A stretch of 10,299 bases of DNA from a bacterium (GTDB lineage: Bacteria; Patescibacteriota; Dojkabacteria; JAKAPS01; JAJZLI01): NCBI GenBank assembly GCA_021803645.1, contig JAJZLI010000062.1, positions 1 to 10,299 on the forward strand. Direction: 5' to 3'. The position numbers and the translations under genes are program-made. The notes under the pieces are model-generated. The model had not been told where the DNA came from. It saw only the letters and a list, made by a program, of their open reading frames with translations, and ran no database searches. Positions 1-6,270 of this stretch are shown here, one piece after another (the stretch's first letter is position 1; each line of letters opens with the position of its first letter).

Positions 1-14
1 ATATTTAATAAAGA

Positions 15-596
15 ATGGTAACTATTAATTTTCACTCAAATCATGAGCAAACAATGGGGGAAAATGGAGAAAAATTGATATATAAAATACGTCAATCATA
101 TTACAACTCTAATCTATTGATTGCTCCAAACCTTCTTGATCTAAAAGACTTTATAAATAAATTTAAAATGCCAACAATTGCACAGAATATCAGTTACTCA
201 CACTCACATGAAAGCACGGGACATATTAGTGCAAAAGCCTTATCAAAAATTGGAGCAATAGGGGCAATACTAAATTCACCAGAAAATAGGATTGGTACAA
301 ATACTTCATATGATATTATAAAGGAGTGTAAAGAACATGGAATACTAAGCTTCCATTATTCATACAATATTGAAGATCTCTCAAAATCAGTAGCACTCGG
401 TGCAGATTACCAAATATTTAAACCATCAAACATTAAAGATATTATTAATAAAATATTCAATTTTGACAATGTATTGATGGACATCAAGTCAAGTGATATG
501 CTACACATAGGATCACTTATAGGAAGAATTAAGGGTTTTGTTATTCCCCCTGACATAAATTTGCTTAATTTAATCAATAAAAACTATGCTCAATAA
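15..596 (+). CDS. Degenerate archaeal-type triosephosphate isomerase homologue (likely pseudoenzyme)
   Basis: The 193-residue protein follows the short archaeal triosephosphate isomerase family through most of its length: INF near the start, IAPNLLDL (36-43), IAQN (55-58), STGHIS (67-72), GAIGAILNSPENR (80-92) and ADYQIFKP (130-137). The family interconverts DHAP and glyceraldehyde 3-phosphate, but every catalytic position appears changed. The Lys of the INFK motif is His7, the His of the LNHSENR motif is Ser88, and the catalytic Glu of the VEPPELIG loop is Lys136. The C-terminal phosphate-binding region (Gly-rich in real enzymes) is not recognisable and the protein is about 30 residues short. 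The frame is intact, so it is not a simple broken gene. An in-frame stop at 6-8 makes the ATG at 15 the first start. It overlaps gapN by 11 bases, implying cotranscription. Homology is fairly sure; loss of isomerase activity is inference. Confidence 0.72.
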   Translation: MVTINFHSNHEQTMGENGEKLIYKIRQSYYNSNLLIAPNLLDLKDFINKFKMPTIAQNISYSHSHESTGHISAKALSKIGAIGAILNSPENRIGTNTSYDIIKECKEHGILSFHYSYNIEDLSKSVALGADYQIFKPSNIKDIINKIFNFDNVLMDIKSSDMLHIGSLIGRIKGFVIPPDINLLNLINKNYAQ

Positions 597-2064
597 TTTT
601 ATAATAGATACAAAAACATATGGGTACCTTTCAAATGGAGAATGGAGAGAATCTACAAATAATTCAGTTATACAAGTAATGTCCCCTATTGATGGAACAC
701 ATGTAGGATCTATTCCAAACATGACAACACAAGAAGTAGATGCTGTTATAAAAAATGCAAAAAGTGCATTTTTTAAATGGAAGGAATTACCTATGGATCT
801 ACGAGTACAAATATTAAAAAAGGCTGCAATAATAATGAGGAATAATGTTGATATCCTTACAAGTTTAATTATAAGAGAGGTAGGGAAAAACTATAAGGAA
901 TCATATGAGGAAGTTTCAAGAACTGCAGATTTAATTGACTTCTATGCGGAAGAAGGAAGAAGAATCATTGGAGAAAGTATAAGATCAGATACCTATCCAA
1001 ATTACGGTAAAGAAAAGATTGCAATAACAGAGCGTGTCCCAATTGGCCTTATAGTATCTATTCCTCCATTTAATTATCCTATTAACGAAAGTACACCAAA
1101 GGTAGTCGGAGCAATAATTTCAGGAAATACAACAGTACTAAAAGCCCCATCACAAGGAGGTATATCAACAATAGCTCTGGGAGAAATATTCAGAATAGCA
1201 GGACTCCCAGCAGGGGTATTCAATATAGTTAGTGGAGAAAGCTCTGTAATAGGAGATTTCTTGGTTACTCATGAAGAAGTTGATGGAATAAACTTTACAG
1301 GGGCTACAAGTACAGCATTACATATTCAAGAGGTACTTAAAATAAGAAAAAAACTGATGCCTATAATGCTACTTGGACTTGGAGGAAAAGATGCCAGCAT
1401 TGTACTTGAAGACACACCAATAGATAGAACTGCAAAAGAAATTGCTAAAGGGGCTTTTTCTTTCTCAGGACAAAGGTGTACTGCAATAAAGAGAGTTATA
1501 GTCATAGATAGCATTGCAGATTCATTAATACAGAAGATTAAAGAAGAAGTTTCTACATATAAGGTTGGAAATCCAATGGATCAAACAGTAGATATAGGCC
1601 CAGTAATAAATGACAGAAGTGCTGATTATATATATTCTCTTTTTGAAGATGCAAAAAATAAAGGTGCAACAGTAGTGCTAGGAGGAAGAAGAAATGGTAG
1701 ATACATAGACCCTATAATACTAGATAATGTATCTCTGGACATGAAAATCGCATGGGAAGAACCATTTGGGCCAATATTACCAATTCTGAGGGTAAAAAAC
1801 ATAGAAGAGGCAATCGAGATTGCAAATAACTCAGAATATGGACTTCAAGGAGGAATTTTCACAAAAGATATTAATAAGGCTTTCTATATAGCTTCTAAAC
1901 TTGACGTAGGTACAGTTAATGTAAATGGAAAAGACTCCAGAGGACCAGATAACTTACCATTCACTGGAGTCAAAAATTCTGGTGATGGTAAAACAATACA
2001 GGGAGCAAAATACCTAATTGAATCTCTCACAAGAATAAAGACAACTGTCATTAATTTTGATTGA
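586..2064 (+). CDS. gapN: Non-phosphorylating glyceraldehyde-3-phosphate dehydrogenase (GAPN, aldehyde dehydrogenase family)
   Basis: GAPN oxidises glyceraldehyde 3-phosphate directly to 3-phosphoglycerate, usually making NADPH and bypassing the ATP-forming phosphoglycerate kinase step. The 492 residues are full length for the family and colinear with streptococcal GAPN as I recall it. Visible marks are PFNYP with Asn163 (oxyanion hole), KAPSQGG in the cofactor domain, INFTGAT, SGQRCTA with the nucleophile Cys298, WEEPFGP (390-396) and the C-terminal segment with PFTGVKNSG. The SGQRCTA and WEEPFGP context favours GAPN over generic aldehyde dehydrogenases. One oddity is LLGLGGKD at 262-269: the residue before LGGK is normally the general-base Glu but is Gly264 here, and the stretch before it looks about five residues longer. 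The start lies inside the end of the isomerase homologue, with no Shine-Dalgarno, and the gene ends TGA TAA. Subfamily is fairly sure; cofactor preference is not determinable. Confidence 0.85.
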   Translation: MLNNFIIDTKTYGYLSNGEWRESTNNSVIQVMSPIDGTHVGSIPNMTTQEVDAVIKNAKSAFFKWKELPMDLRVQILKKAAIIMRNNVDILTSLIIREVGKNYKESYEEVSRTADLIDFYAEEGRRIIGESIRSDTYPNYGKEKIAITERVPIGLIVSIPPFNYPINESTPKVVGAIISGNTTVLKAPSQGGISTIALGEIFRIAGLPAGVFNIVSGESSVIGDFLVTHEEVDGINFTGATSTALHIQEVLKIRKKLMPIMLLGLGGKDASIVLEDTPIDRTAKEIAKGAFSFSGQRCTAIKRVIVIDSIADSLIQKIKEEVSTYKVGNPMDQTVDIGPVINDRSADYIYSLFEDAKNKGATVVLGGRRNGRYIDPIILDNVSLDMKIAWEEPFGPILPILRVKNIEEAIEIANNSEYGLQGGIFTKDINKAFYIASKLDVGTVNVNGKDSRGPDNLPFTGVKNSGDGKTIQGAKYLIESLTRIKTTVINFD

Positions 2065-2068
2065 TAAG

Positions 2069-2080
2069 TTTTATAATAAG
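2069..2080 (+). promoter_or_regulatory. Possible promoter element (TATAAT/TATA-like) upstream of uvrC
   Basis: The 45-base gap after gapN contains TTTTATAATAAG, with TATAAT at 2072-2077, about 33 bases before the uvrC ATG. It could be a bacterial -10 box giving a leader of about 25 bases, or an archaeal TATA box giving a very short leader. No convincing -35 box lies 16-18 bases upstream, and such motifs arise easily in AT-rich DNA. Confidence 0.3.
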
Positions 2081-2109
2081 ACGGACATATAGTATCATCC
2101 ATAATTAAT

Positions 2110-3435
2110 ATGGAAGATACAGTTACAATCTCAAAAAACACTGAATTTATAAAGCAAATACCCTTGCTTCCTGGTTGCTACATGTTCAAAAATGAAGCTG
2201 GGCATATTCAATATATAGGAAAAGCAAAAATATTAAGAAGACGAATATATCAATACTTTAAGGACAAATTACCCATAAAAATCCAAAGAATGGTATATAT
2301 ATCAAGTCATATTTCATACATTACAACCGACAATGAAGTAGAGGCACTAATACTAGAAAACAACCTTATTAAAAAGTATAAACCAAAATATAACAGCCTA
2401 CTAAAAGATGACAAAAGGTATATATGGGTAAAAATTACAAATGATTATTATCCCAAAATTGAGAGAGTGAGAGAAAAGTTAAAAGATAAATCAACATATT
2501 TTGGACCATTTCCATCAGGGATATTGGTAATAAAGTTACTTTCAAATTTAAGAAAAATATTTCCATACAGAACATGCAATTTACACATAGATCCAAACAA
2601 AAGATATAACAAATCAAGACTCTGTATATACTACGATATAGGGCTGTGTACAGGACCATGCGACTTCCTTATATCCAGAGAGGAATATATAAAAAATATA
2701 GATAATATTAAGAAATTTTTTAAGGGAGAGAAAAAAAGTATTATAAATGATTATATAAATCAAATGGATAAATTTGTAAAAGAAGAGAGATTTGAAGATG
2801 CAGCTAAAATAAGGGATAAAATAGACCAAATAAAATATGTTAGTCAAAATATCAAAGTAGACTTTGGAGAAGACGAAACAATATTTAGAATAAATAAAGT
2901 ACAGGATGGTATTAAGGCAACAAAATTGTTATTTAAAAAAATAGGTAATATAAAATATACCAATGGAAGAATCGAATGTTATGATATTTCAAATATTCAG
3001 GGGAAATACCCTGTATCATCAATGGTCGTTTACAAAGGAGGACAAATATCAAAAAGCGATTACAGAAAATTTAAGATAAAAACAAAAGATACTCCGGATG
3101 ACCCTGCAATGATGTATGAAACAATCAAAAGAAGAATTACAAACTCTTCTTTTGATAAAAGTTTTTCTGAAAAACCAGACTTGATAATAGTAGATGGAGG
3201 AAAAACACAACTTGGAGCAGCAATACAGGCAATGAAAGAAGCAAATATCAGCATACCACTTTTGGGGCTTGCAAAGAAACATGAGGAGATAATACTTCCA
3301 AATAAAAAACATAGTTTAAAATTAAGGTATAATGACGTTTCCCTACTCCTCATAAGAAAAATAAGGGATGAAGCTCATAGGTTTGCAAATACATTCCATA
3401 GAAAATTACGCAATAAAGGTATGATTGGTATATAA
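2110..3435 (+). CDS. uvrC: Miniature UvrC, excinuclease ABC subunit C (no helix-hairpin-helix domain)
   Basis: UvrC makes the two incisions around bulky DNA lesions with UvrA and UvrB. Domains in order are a GIY-YIG nuclease (about 17-95, with PGCYMF, YIGKA, Arg43 and the EALILENN segment carrying the metal-binding Glu), a four-cysteine cluster (C156, C172, C180, C184) matching the UvrC Fe-S site, a UVR motif for UvrB contact (about 214-245), and an RNase H-like nuclease (about 286-436). The last keeps YDIS with Asp292, VDGG with Asp362 and DEAHRFA with His423. At 441 residues it is well below the usual 600 or so. It stops just after the HRKLRNK segment, so the C-terminal tandem helix-hairpin-helix is absent, and only about 42 residues separate the UVR and RNase H domains, where bacterial UvrC has over 100. 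The start has no Shine-Dalgarno. Both active sites look intact, so it is probably functional. Confidence 0.93.
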   Translation: MEDTVTISKNTEFIKQIPLLPGCYMFKNEAGHIQYIGKAKILRRRIYQYFKDKLPIKIQRMVYISSHISYITTDNEVEALILENNLIKKYKPKYNSLLKDDKRYIWVKITNDYYPKIERVREKLKDKSTYFGPFPSGILVIKLLSNLRKIFPYRTCNLHIDPNKRYNKSRLCIYYDIGLCTGPCDFLISREEYIKNIDNIKKFFKGEKKSIINDYINQMDKFVKEERFEDAAKIRDKIDQIKYVSQNIKVDFGEDETIFRINKVQDGIKATKLLFKKIGNIKYTNGRIECYDISNIQGKYPVSSMVVYKGGQISKSDYRKFKIKTKDTPDDPAMMYETIKRRITNSSFDKSFSEKPDLIIVDGGKTQLGAAIQAMKEANISIPLLGLAKKHEEIILPNKKHSLKLRYNDVSLLLIRKIRDEAHRFANTFHRKLRNKGMIGI

Positions 3436-3436
3436 T
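3427..3436 (+). promoter_or_regulatory. Possible -10-like element overlapping the uvrC stop codon
   Basis: The sequence GGTATATAAT ends 14 bases before the ATG of the next gene and includes the uvrC stop codon TAA (3433-3435). If it is a -10 box, the message would have a leader of only a few bases. It lies too close to the ATG for a standard archaeal TATA box. No good -35 is seen, and simple read-through from uvrC is equally likely. Confidence 0.25.
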
Positions 3437-3450
3437 CCACATATAAAAGT

Positions 3451-4131
3451 ATGGAAAGCAGAGAAATAGAACAAAAAAGTTTGGAACAGACAATATTAGA
3501 AATAACCTCATCTAGAGATATACAGGATATATTCATACAACAAGGAGAGGAACAGGAAAATGTATATATGGAAAGAATACTACCTCTCATATACCCAGAT
3601 ACACCTACATTTGAAAATACAAAGAGAATCATTGCGGCATTAATAGGAATTGTCGGAGGATCAAATAATCAAGAGGGTATAGACCAAAATACAAGAGATT
3701 GTGCAATCGCTATAATGTCATTAATATTAAAAGATTTTCCACATGAAATTAGTAGGGGACCAAAAAGTATACGTACAAAGACTGCTGAAAAGAAAACACC
3801 TTTAAAACTAATAACAAGAGATGTATATAATGCATATATATGCACATTGAAAAAACAACATGAAAAAGATAATGTTGACCCATATGGGGAAATTGCCTCC
3901 CTTCTAATAATTGCTCCATTAATAGTAGACTTGCCACTTACGCCAGATCAACTTACAGAATTGGAAGTTACTTTATTCTACCTAAGATACATACCCTACA
4001 GCTTAGCATTAGATCCTTATAGAAAATCTGGGAAATATATTAAAGATTTGGTATCAGGACTTGGAATTGGAAGAACCGCACAATCAAGAAGAGCTCTTAT
4101 GGATCGAAGAGATGAAAGATCAAAGAGATAA
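3451..4131 (+). CDS. Hypothetical protein, 226 residues, no recognised family
   Basis: I do not recognise this protein. It is predicted soluble, with no signal peptide or clear membrane span. The N-terminal 40 residues are acidic and polar. Two mildly hydrophobic stretches follow (about 59-69, around IIAALIGIVGG, and 149-161, around ASLLIIAPLIVDL) and look like buried helices. The last 30 residues are strongly basic (SRRALMDRRDERSKR), which could bind nucleic acid or an acidic partner. It has two cysteines (84 and 131), not arranged as a known metal site. It starts 15 bases after uvrC, without a Shine-Dalgarno, and may be cotranscribed with it. Its last 35 bases overlap the convergent VKOR-like gene. 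Codon use resembles the neighbours (AGA for Arg, ATA for Ile), so recent transfer is not indicated. The long uninterrupted frame and fit to gene order support a real gene. Confidence 0.75.
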   Translation: MESREIEQKSLEQTILEITSSRDIQDIFIQQGEEQENVYMERILPLIYPDTPTFENTKRIIAALIGIVGGSNNQEGIDQNTRDCAIAIMSLILKDFPHEISRGPKSIRTKTAEKKTPLKLITRDVYNAYICTLKKQHEKDNVDPYGEIASLLIIAPLIVDLPLTPDQLTELEVTLFYLRYIPYSLALDPYRKSGKYIKDLVSGLGIGRTAQSRRALMDRRDERSKR

Positions 4132-4504
4132 AAAACATAATAAATACTATTATATGTACGGATGTACACCACAAACATATTACATGCAAACGAAATAATT
4201 CAGTATAAAGTAAGTAGAAAACAAACAGAATACCAATGGAAAGCCACCATATAAGAATTTTTATTCTATTAAGAAAAAAGAGTGCAACAAGAAAGAAAAA
4301 TATTCCATAAAATGGCATAGGAATACCAAATAAAACAGCATAACTACTCTTAAGAACTAAATCGCAGTTAACAAAGTTTGTTTTAGGACACGCGATAGGA
4401 ATATTAGAATAGTGTACTATGAGAAGGTATATACTAATAACTATCCCTAATATAGAAAGTATGAGTAAGCTATATTTTCGAACAAACGTTTGAAGGTTGA
4501 CCAT
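4097..4504 (-). CDS. VKOR-family membrane oxidoreductase (DsbB-like)
   Basis: The 135-residue protein is a small four-helix membrane protein of the vitamin K epoxide reductase family. In prokaryotes these pass electrons from a periplasmic thioredoxin-fold protein to quinone and so drive disulfide formation. Hydrophobic segments lie at about 11-31, 56-78, 83-103 and 108-132. The signature residues are present: the loop pair Cys39 and Cys47, the VNCDLVLKSSYAVLFGIP segment with the conserved Ser, and the active-site CLWC (Cys110, Cys113). It has no fused thioredoxin domain, unlike many bacterial VKORs, and the DUF929 gene upstream may supply that partner. Its ATG lies 35 bases inside the end of the DUF929 gene, pointing to translational coupling; AAGG about 8 bases upstream is the only Shine-Dalgarno-like hint in the window. 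Its 3' end overlaps the convergent hypothetical gene by 35 bases. Confidence 0.9.
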   Translation of the reverse strand: MVNLQTFVRKYSLLILSILGIVISIYLLIVHYSNIPIACPKTNFVNCDLVLKSSYAVLFGIPMPFYGIFFFLVALFFLNRIKILIWWLSIGILFVFYLLYTELFRLHVICLWCTSVHIIVFIMFFISLIFHLFDP

Positions 4505-5300
4505 TTGTAGCCTTACATATGTCCTGAATCAAATATCCAGAGGCAGATAATATGTCATTAGAAATACTAGAATTAGGAGTCCCTATAGCTGATAATATCT
4601 CATTCCAATTTTTTGACTGAAGCACATCAGGAACATATTGAGCTCCAATTAGTATGTATTTATTTGCAATATCAACAAAAGGAATAGACCCAGCACTACT
4701 AGAAGAAACATAAGGAGGAGCATCAAAATGATTAAATAATGTAGATTCAGAAGAAGTTAAACTCTGTAATGGAGTATAACCACCATTGGGATCAGCAACG
4801 TTAGTATACGTTTCAACAGGGACAAAAGAGATATACTTACTAGTATAATTTGATCCATAGAAAGAAAATGTTGATGTATTAGGATCAATATCAGAAGAAG
4901 AAGATTGAATATAATGTAAATTACTAAAAGAACCGAACTTAGATAAAGCAATTATTATTGCCCATCTCTCTGCTGCGCAAAATGGACAATATTCTGCACC
5001 AACATATAATACCTCAGGTAAACCATTTTTAGTAATTGGAGTTGGGTATGAAACACTTTGTAATGCTGTAGAGGCCTTAGTAGATAAACTATTTTTTATA
5101 TTTGACATAGGCACATCAGCTAATTGTTGTATAGTAGAAGAAGGGACAATTTTACCCTCGTTACTACTAACAGAAGAAGATGCATTATTACCTCTTAAAG
5201 CAAAAAATACCATTAGGAATACACCAACAATAATAACTACAAATATGATTATAAATGTAAGTATACTATTTTGACTTTCTCTTTTAGCCATAATACGCAT
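4470..5300 (-). CDS. DUF929 membrane-anchored thioredoxin-fold protein
   Basis: The 276-residue protein begins with a short basic N-terminus and one strong membrane helix (about 13-35), followed by a Ser-rich linker (about 40-80) and an extracytoplasmic domain. The core LYVGAEYCPFCAAERW (98-113) is the hallmark of DUF929, a family first defined in Sulfolobus and, as I recall, also present in some bacteria. CPFC (Cys105, Cys108) is a thioredoxin-type redox pair, and PFVDI later resembles the strand after the cis-Pro of such folds. Two further cysteines near the C-terminus (262 and 273) could form a structural or relay disulfide. The family's biochemical role is not established. The overlap with a VKOR gene suggests it acts as the DsbA-like thiol oxidant or isomerase that VKOR reoxidises; that is inference. 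Translation could start at 5300 (MRIM) or 5291 (MAKRES); neither has a Shine-Dalgarno. Confidence 0.87.
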   Translation of the reverse strand: MRIMAKRESQNSILTFIIIFVVIIVGVFLMVFFALRGNNASSSVSSNEGKIVPSSTIQQLADVPMSNIKNSLSTKASTALQSVSYPTPITKNGLPEVLYVGAEYCPFCAAERWAIIIALSKFGSFSNLHYIQSSSSDIDPNTSTFSFYGSNYTSKYISFVPVETYTNVADPNGGYTPLQSLTSSESTLFNHFDAPPYVSSSSAGSIPFVDIANKYILIGAQYVPDVLQSKNWNEILSAIGTPNSSISNDILSASGYLIQDICKATNGQPSNVCSKI

Positions 5301-5317
5301 AATATCATTTTTTAAGG

Positions 5318-5346
5318 TTGAATAAAAGTTATAAAAAGAATATAAC
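5318..5346 (+). promoter_or_regulatory. Putative promoter of the epimerase gene in a divergent 55-base intergenic
   Basis: TTGAAT (5318-5323) and TATAAC (5341-5346) are 17 bases apart, a good sigma70-like pair, and predict a start only a few bases before the ATG at 5356, so the transcript would be nearly leaderless. GTTATAAAAA (5328-5337) could instead be read as an archaeal TATA box about 23 bases before the ATG. On the other strand the same GTTATA reads TATAAC and could serve the DUF929-VKOR pair. Which reading applies depends on the domain of life. Confidence 0.42.
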
Positions 5347-5355
5347 TAAACAAGT

Positions 5356-6270
5356 ATGGTAGTAAATAAATATAAATTAGATCAGGAAAAAAAATTTTTA
5401 ATTATAGGGGGGTCTGGATTTATAGGATCCAACATTGTAATTAGATTCCTTGAATATAAATTAGGGGAAATACTCAATTTAGACAGTAGCATATCGCAAA
5501 ACCTAGTAAAAACAGAATATGTTGATATAACGATTCCTGGAATAACAAAGATAAGGTCATTTGAACCTGACTATATTATTCATCTTGCAAGTGTATCAGA
5601 GCAGAAAACAGTACAAAACCCCAATTTGGGTTATAAGGTGAATATAGTAGGGTTGTCCAATGTCCTTGAAGAACTAATTGATTACCCTAAATTAAAAAAA
5701 TTTATATATTTATCAGATTATAAAATATATCAAGACATACCACCCTTTAAAGAGAATAGTAATATTTTCCCATCAAACGAATATTTTGGTCAAAAAATTG
5801 AAGCAGAAAAAATAATAAAAAAATATGCAGATGAGTATGGAATACCACACCTTATACTAAGAATTTCAAATATCTATGGAGAGTATGCAAGAGAGAGCAA
5901 CTCATTTATAGAAGAGGCCATAACTTCTGCTATCCGGAAAAAAGAAATTATCATCAAAGATAACAGTATATATGATTACCTATATATATCAGATCTAATT
6001 AAGGCAATAATATTATCTTTTGAGAGTGCATTTAATGGCACCTTAAATATTGGGAGTGGAATTGGTTACTCAAGAGAGAATATTGCTATATACATAAAAG
6101 AGTTACTGGGACAGGATATCAAAATAGAAAATATACCAATAACAGAAGATAATCAAAAGGTATATATAAATGATATTACGCACACAAAGGATATTTTATC
6201 ATGGAATCCTAAAACAACTATACAAAATGGGATAAAAGAAACTATAAAGTACTTCAAGGAAGTTCTCTGA
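5356..6270 (+). CDS. NAD-dependent nucleotide-sugar epimerase/dehydratase (extended SDR family)
   Basis: The 304-residue protein is an extended short-chain dehydrogenase of the GalE/RmlB type, which acts on NDP-sugars for surface polysaccharides or glycoproteins. It shows the Rossmann glycine motif GGSGFIG (18-24), an Asp-rich segment after the second strand (LNLDSS), HLASVSEQ in place of the usual HLAA, the YLSDYKIY strand carrying the catalytic Ser, and the catalytic YxxxK as Tyr143 and Lys147 (YFGQK). RISNIYGEYAR and the later YDYLYISDLIKAI, LNIGSG and LSWNPKT segments are all typical of this family. The substrate cannot be told from sequence alone. It stands alone on its strand and is transcribed divergently from DUF929; its last 17 bases overlap the end of mpl. 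The ATG is the first in frame and has no Shine-Dalgarno. Confidence 0.88.
   Translation: MVVNKYKLDQEKKFLIIGGSGFIGSNIVIRFLEYKLGEILNLDSSISQNLVKTEYVDITIPGITKIRSFEPDYIIHLASVSEQKTVQNPNLGYKVNIVGLSNVLEELIDYPKLKKFIYLSDYKIYQDIPPFKENSNIFPSNEYFGQKIEAEKIIKKYADEYGIPHLILRISNIYGEYARESNSFIEEAITSAIRKKEIIIKDNSIYDYLYISDLIKAIILSFESAFNGTLNIGSGIGYSRENIAIYIKELLGQDIKIENIPITEDNQKVYINDITHTKDILSWNPKTTIQNGIKETIKYFKEVL

Noticed and set aside
594..605. TATAAT-like box just after the gapN ATG
   Set aside because: It lies inside coding sequence at the overlap of two genes and has no gene suitably placed downstream; a chance match in AT-rich DNA.
2062..2067. Possible TGA recoding to glycine (gapN ends TGA TAA)
   Set aside because: TGA also ends mpl, the epimerase, DUF1611, murE and the 167-residue gene at sensible family lengths, and ordinary GGN glycine codons are abundant, so TGA is a stop.
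3060..3353. Long open frame antisense to uvrC
   Set aside because: It lies wholly inside the conserved RNase H domain of UvrC and shows no family motif; it is a shadow of that gene.
3420..3520. Frameshifted helix-hairpin-helix remnant of uvrC
   Set aside because: None of the downstream frames shows the PGIG-type hairpin motifs, and an unrelated gene begins 15 bases after the stop.
5328..5346. GTTATA/TATAAC inverted repeat as a regulator binding site
   Set aside because: The six-base arms coincide with promoter-like AT-rich boxes and are too weak to claim an operator.
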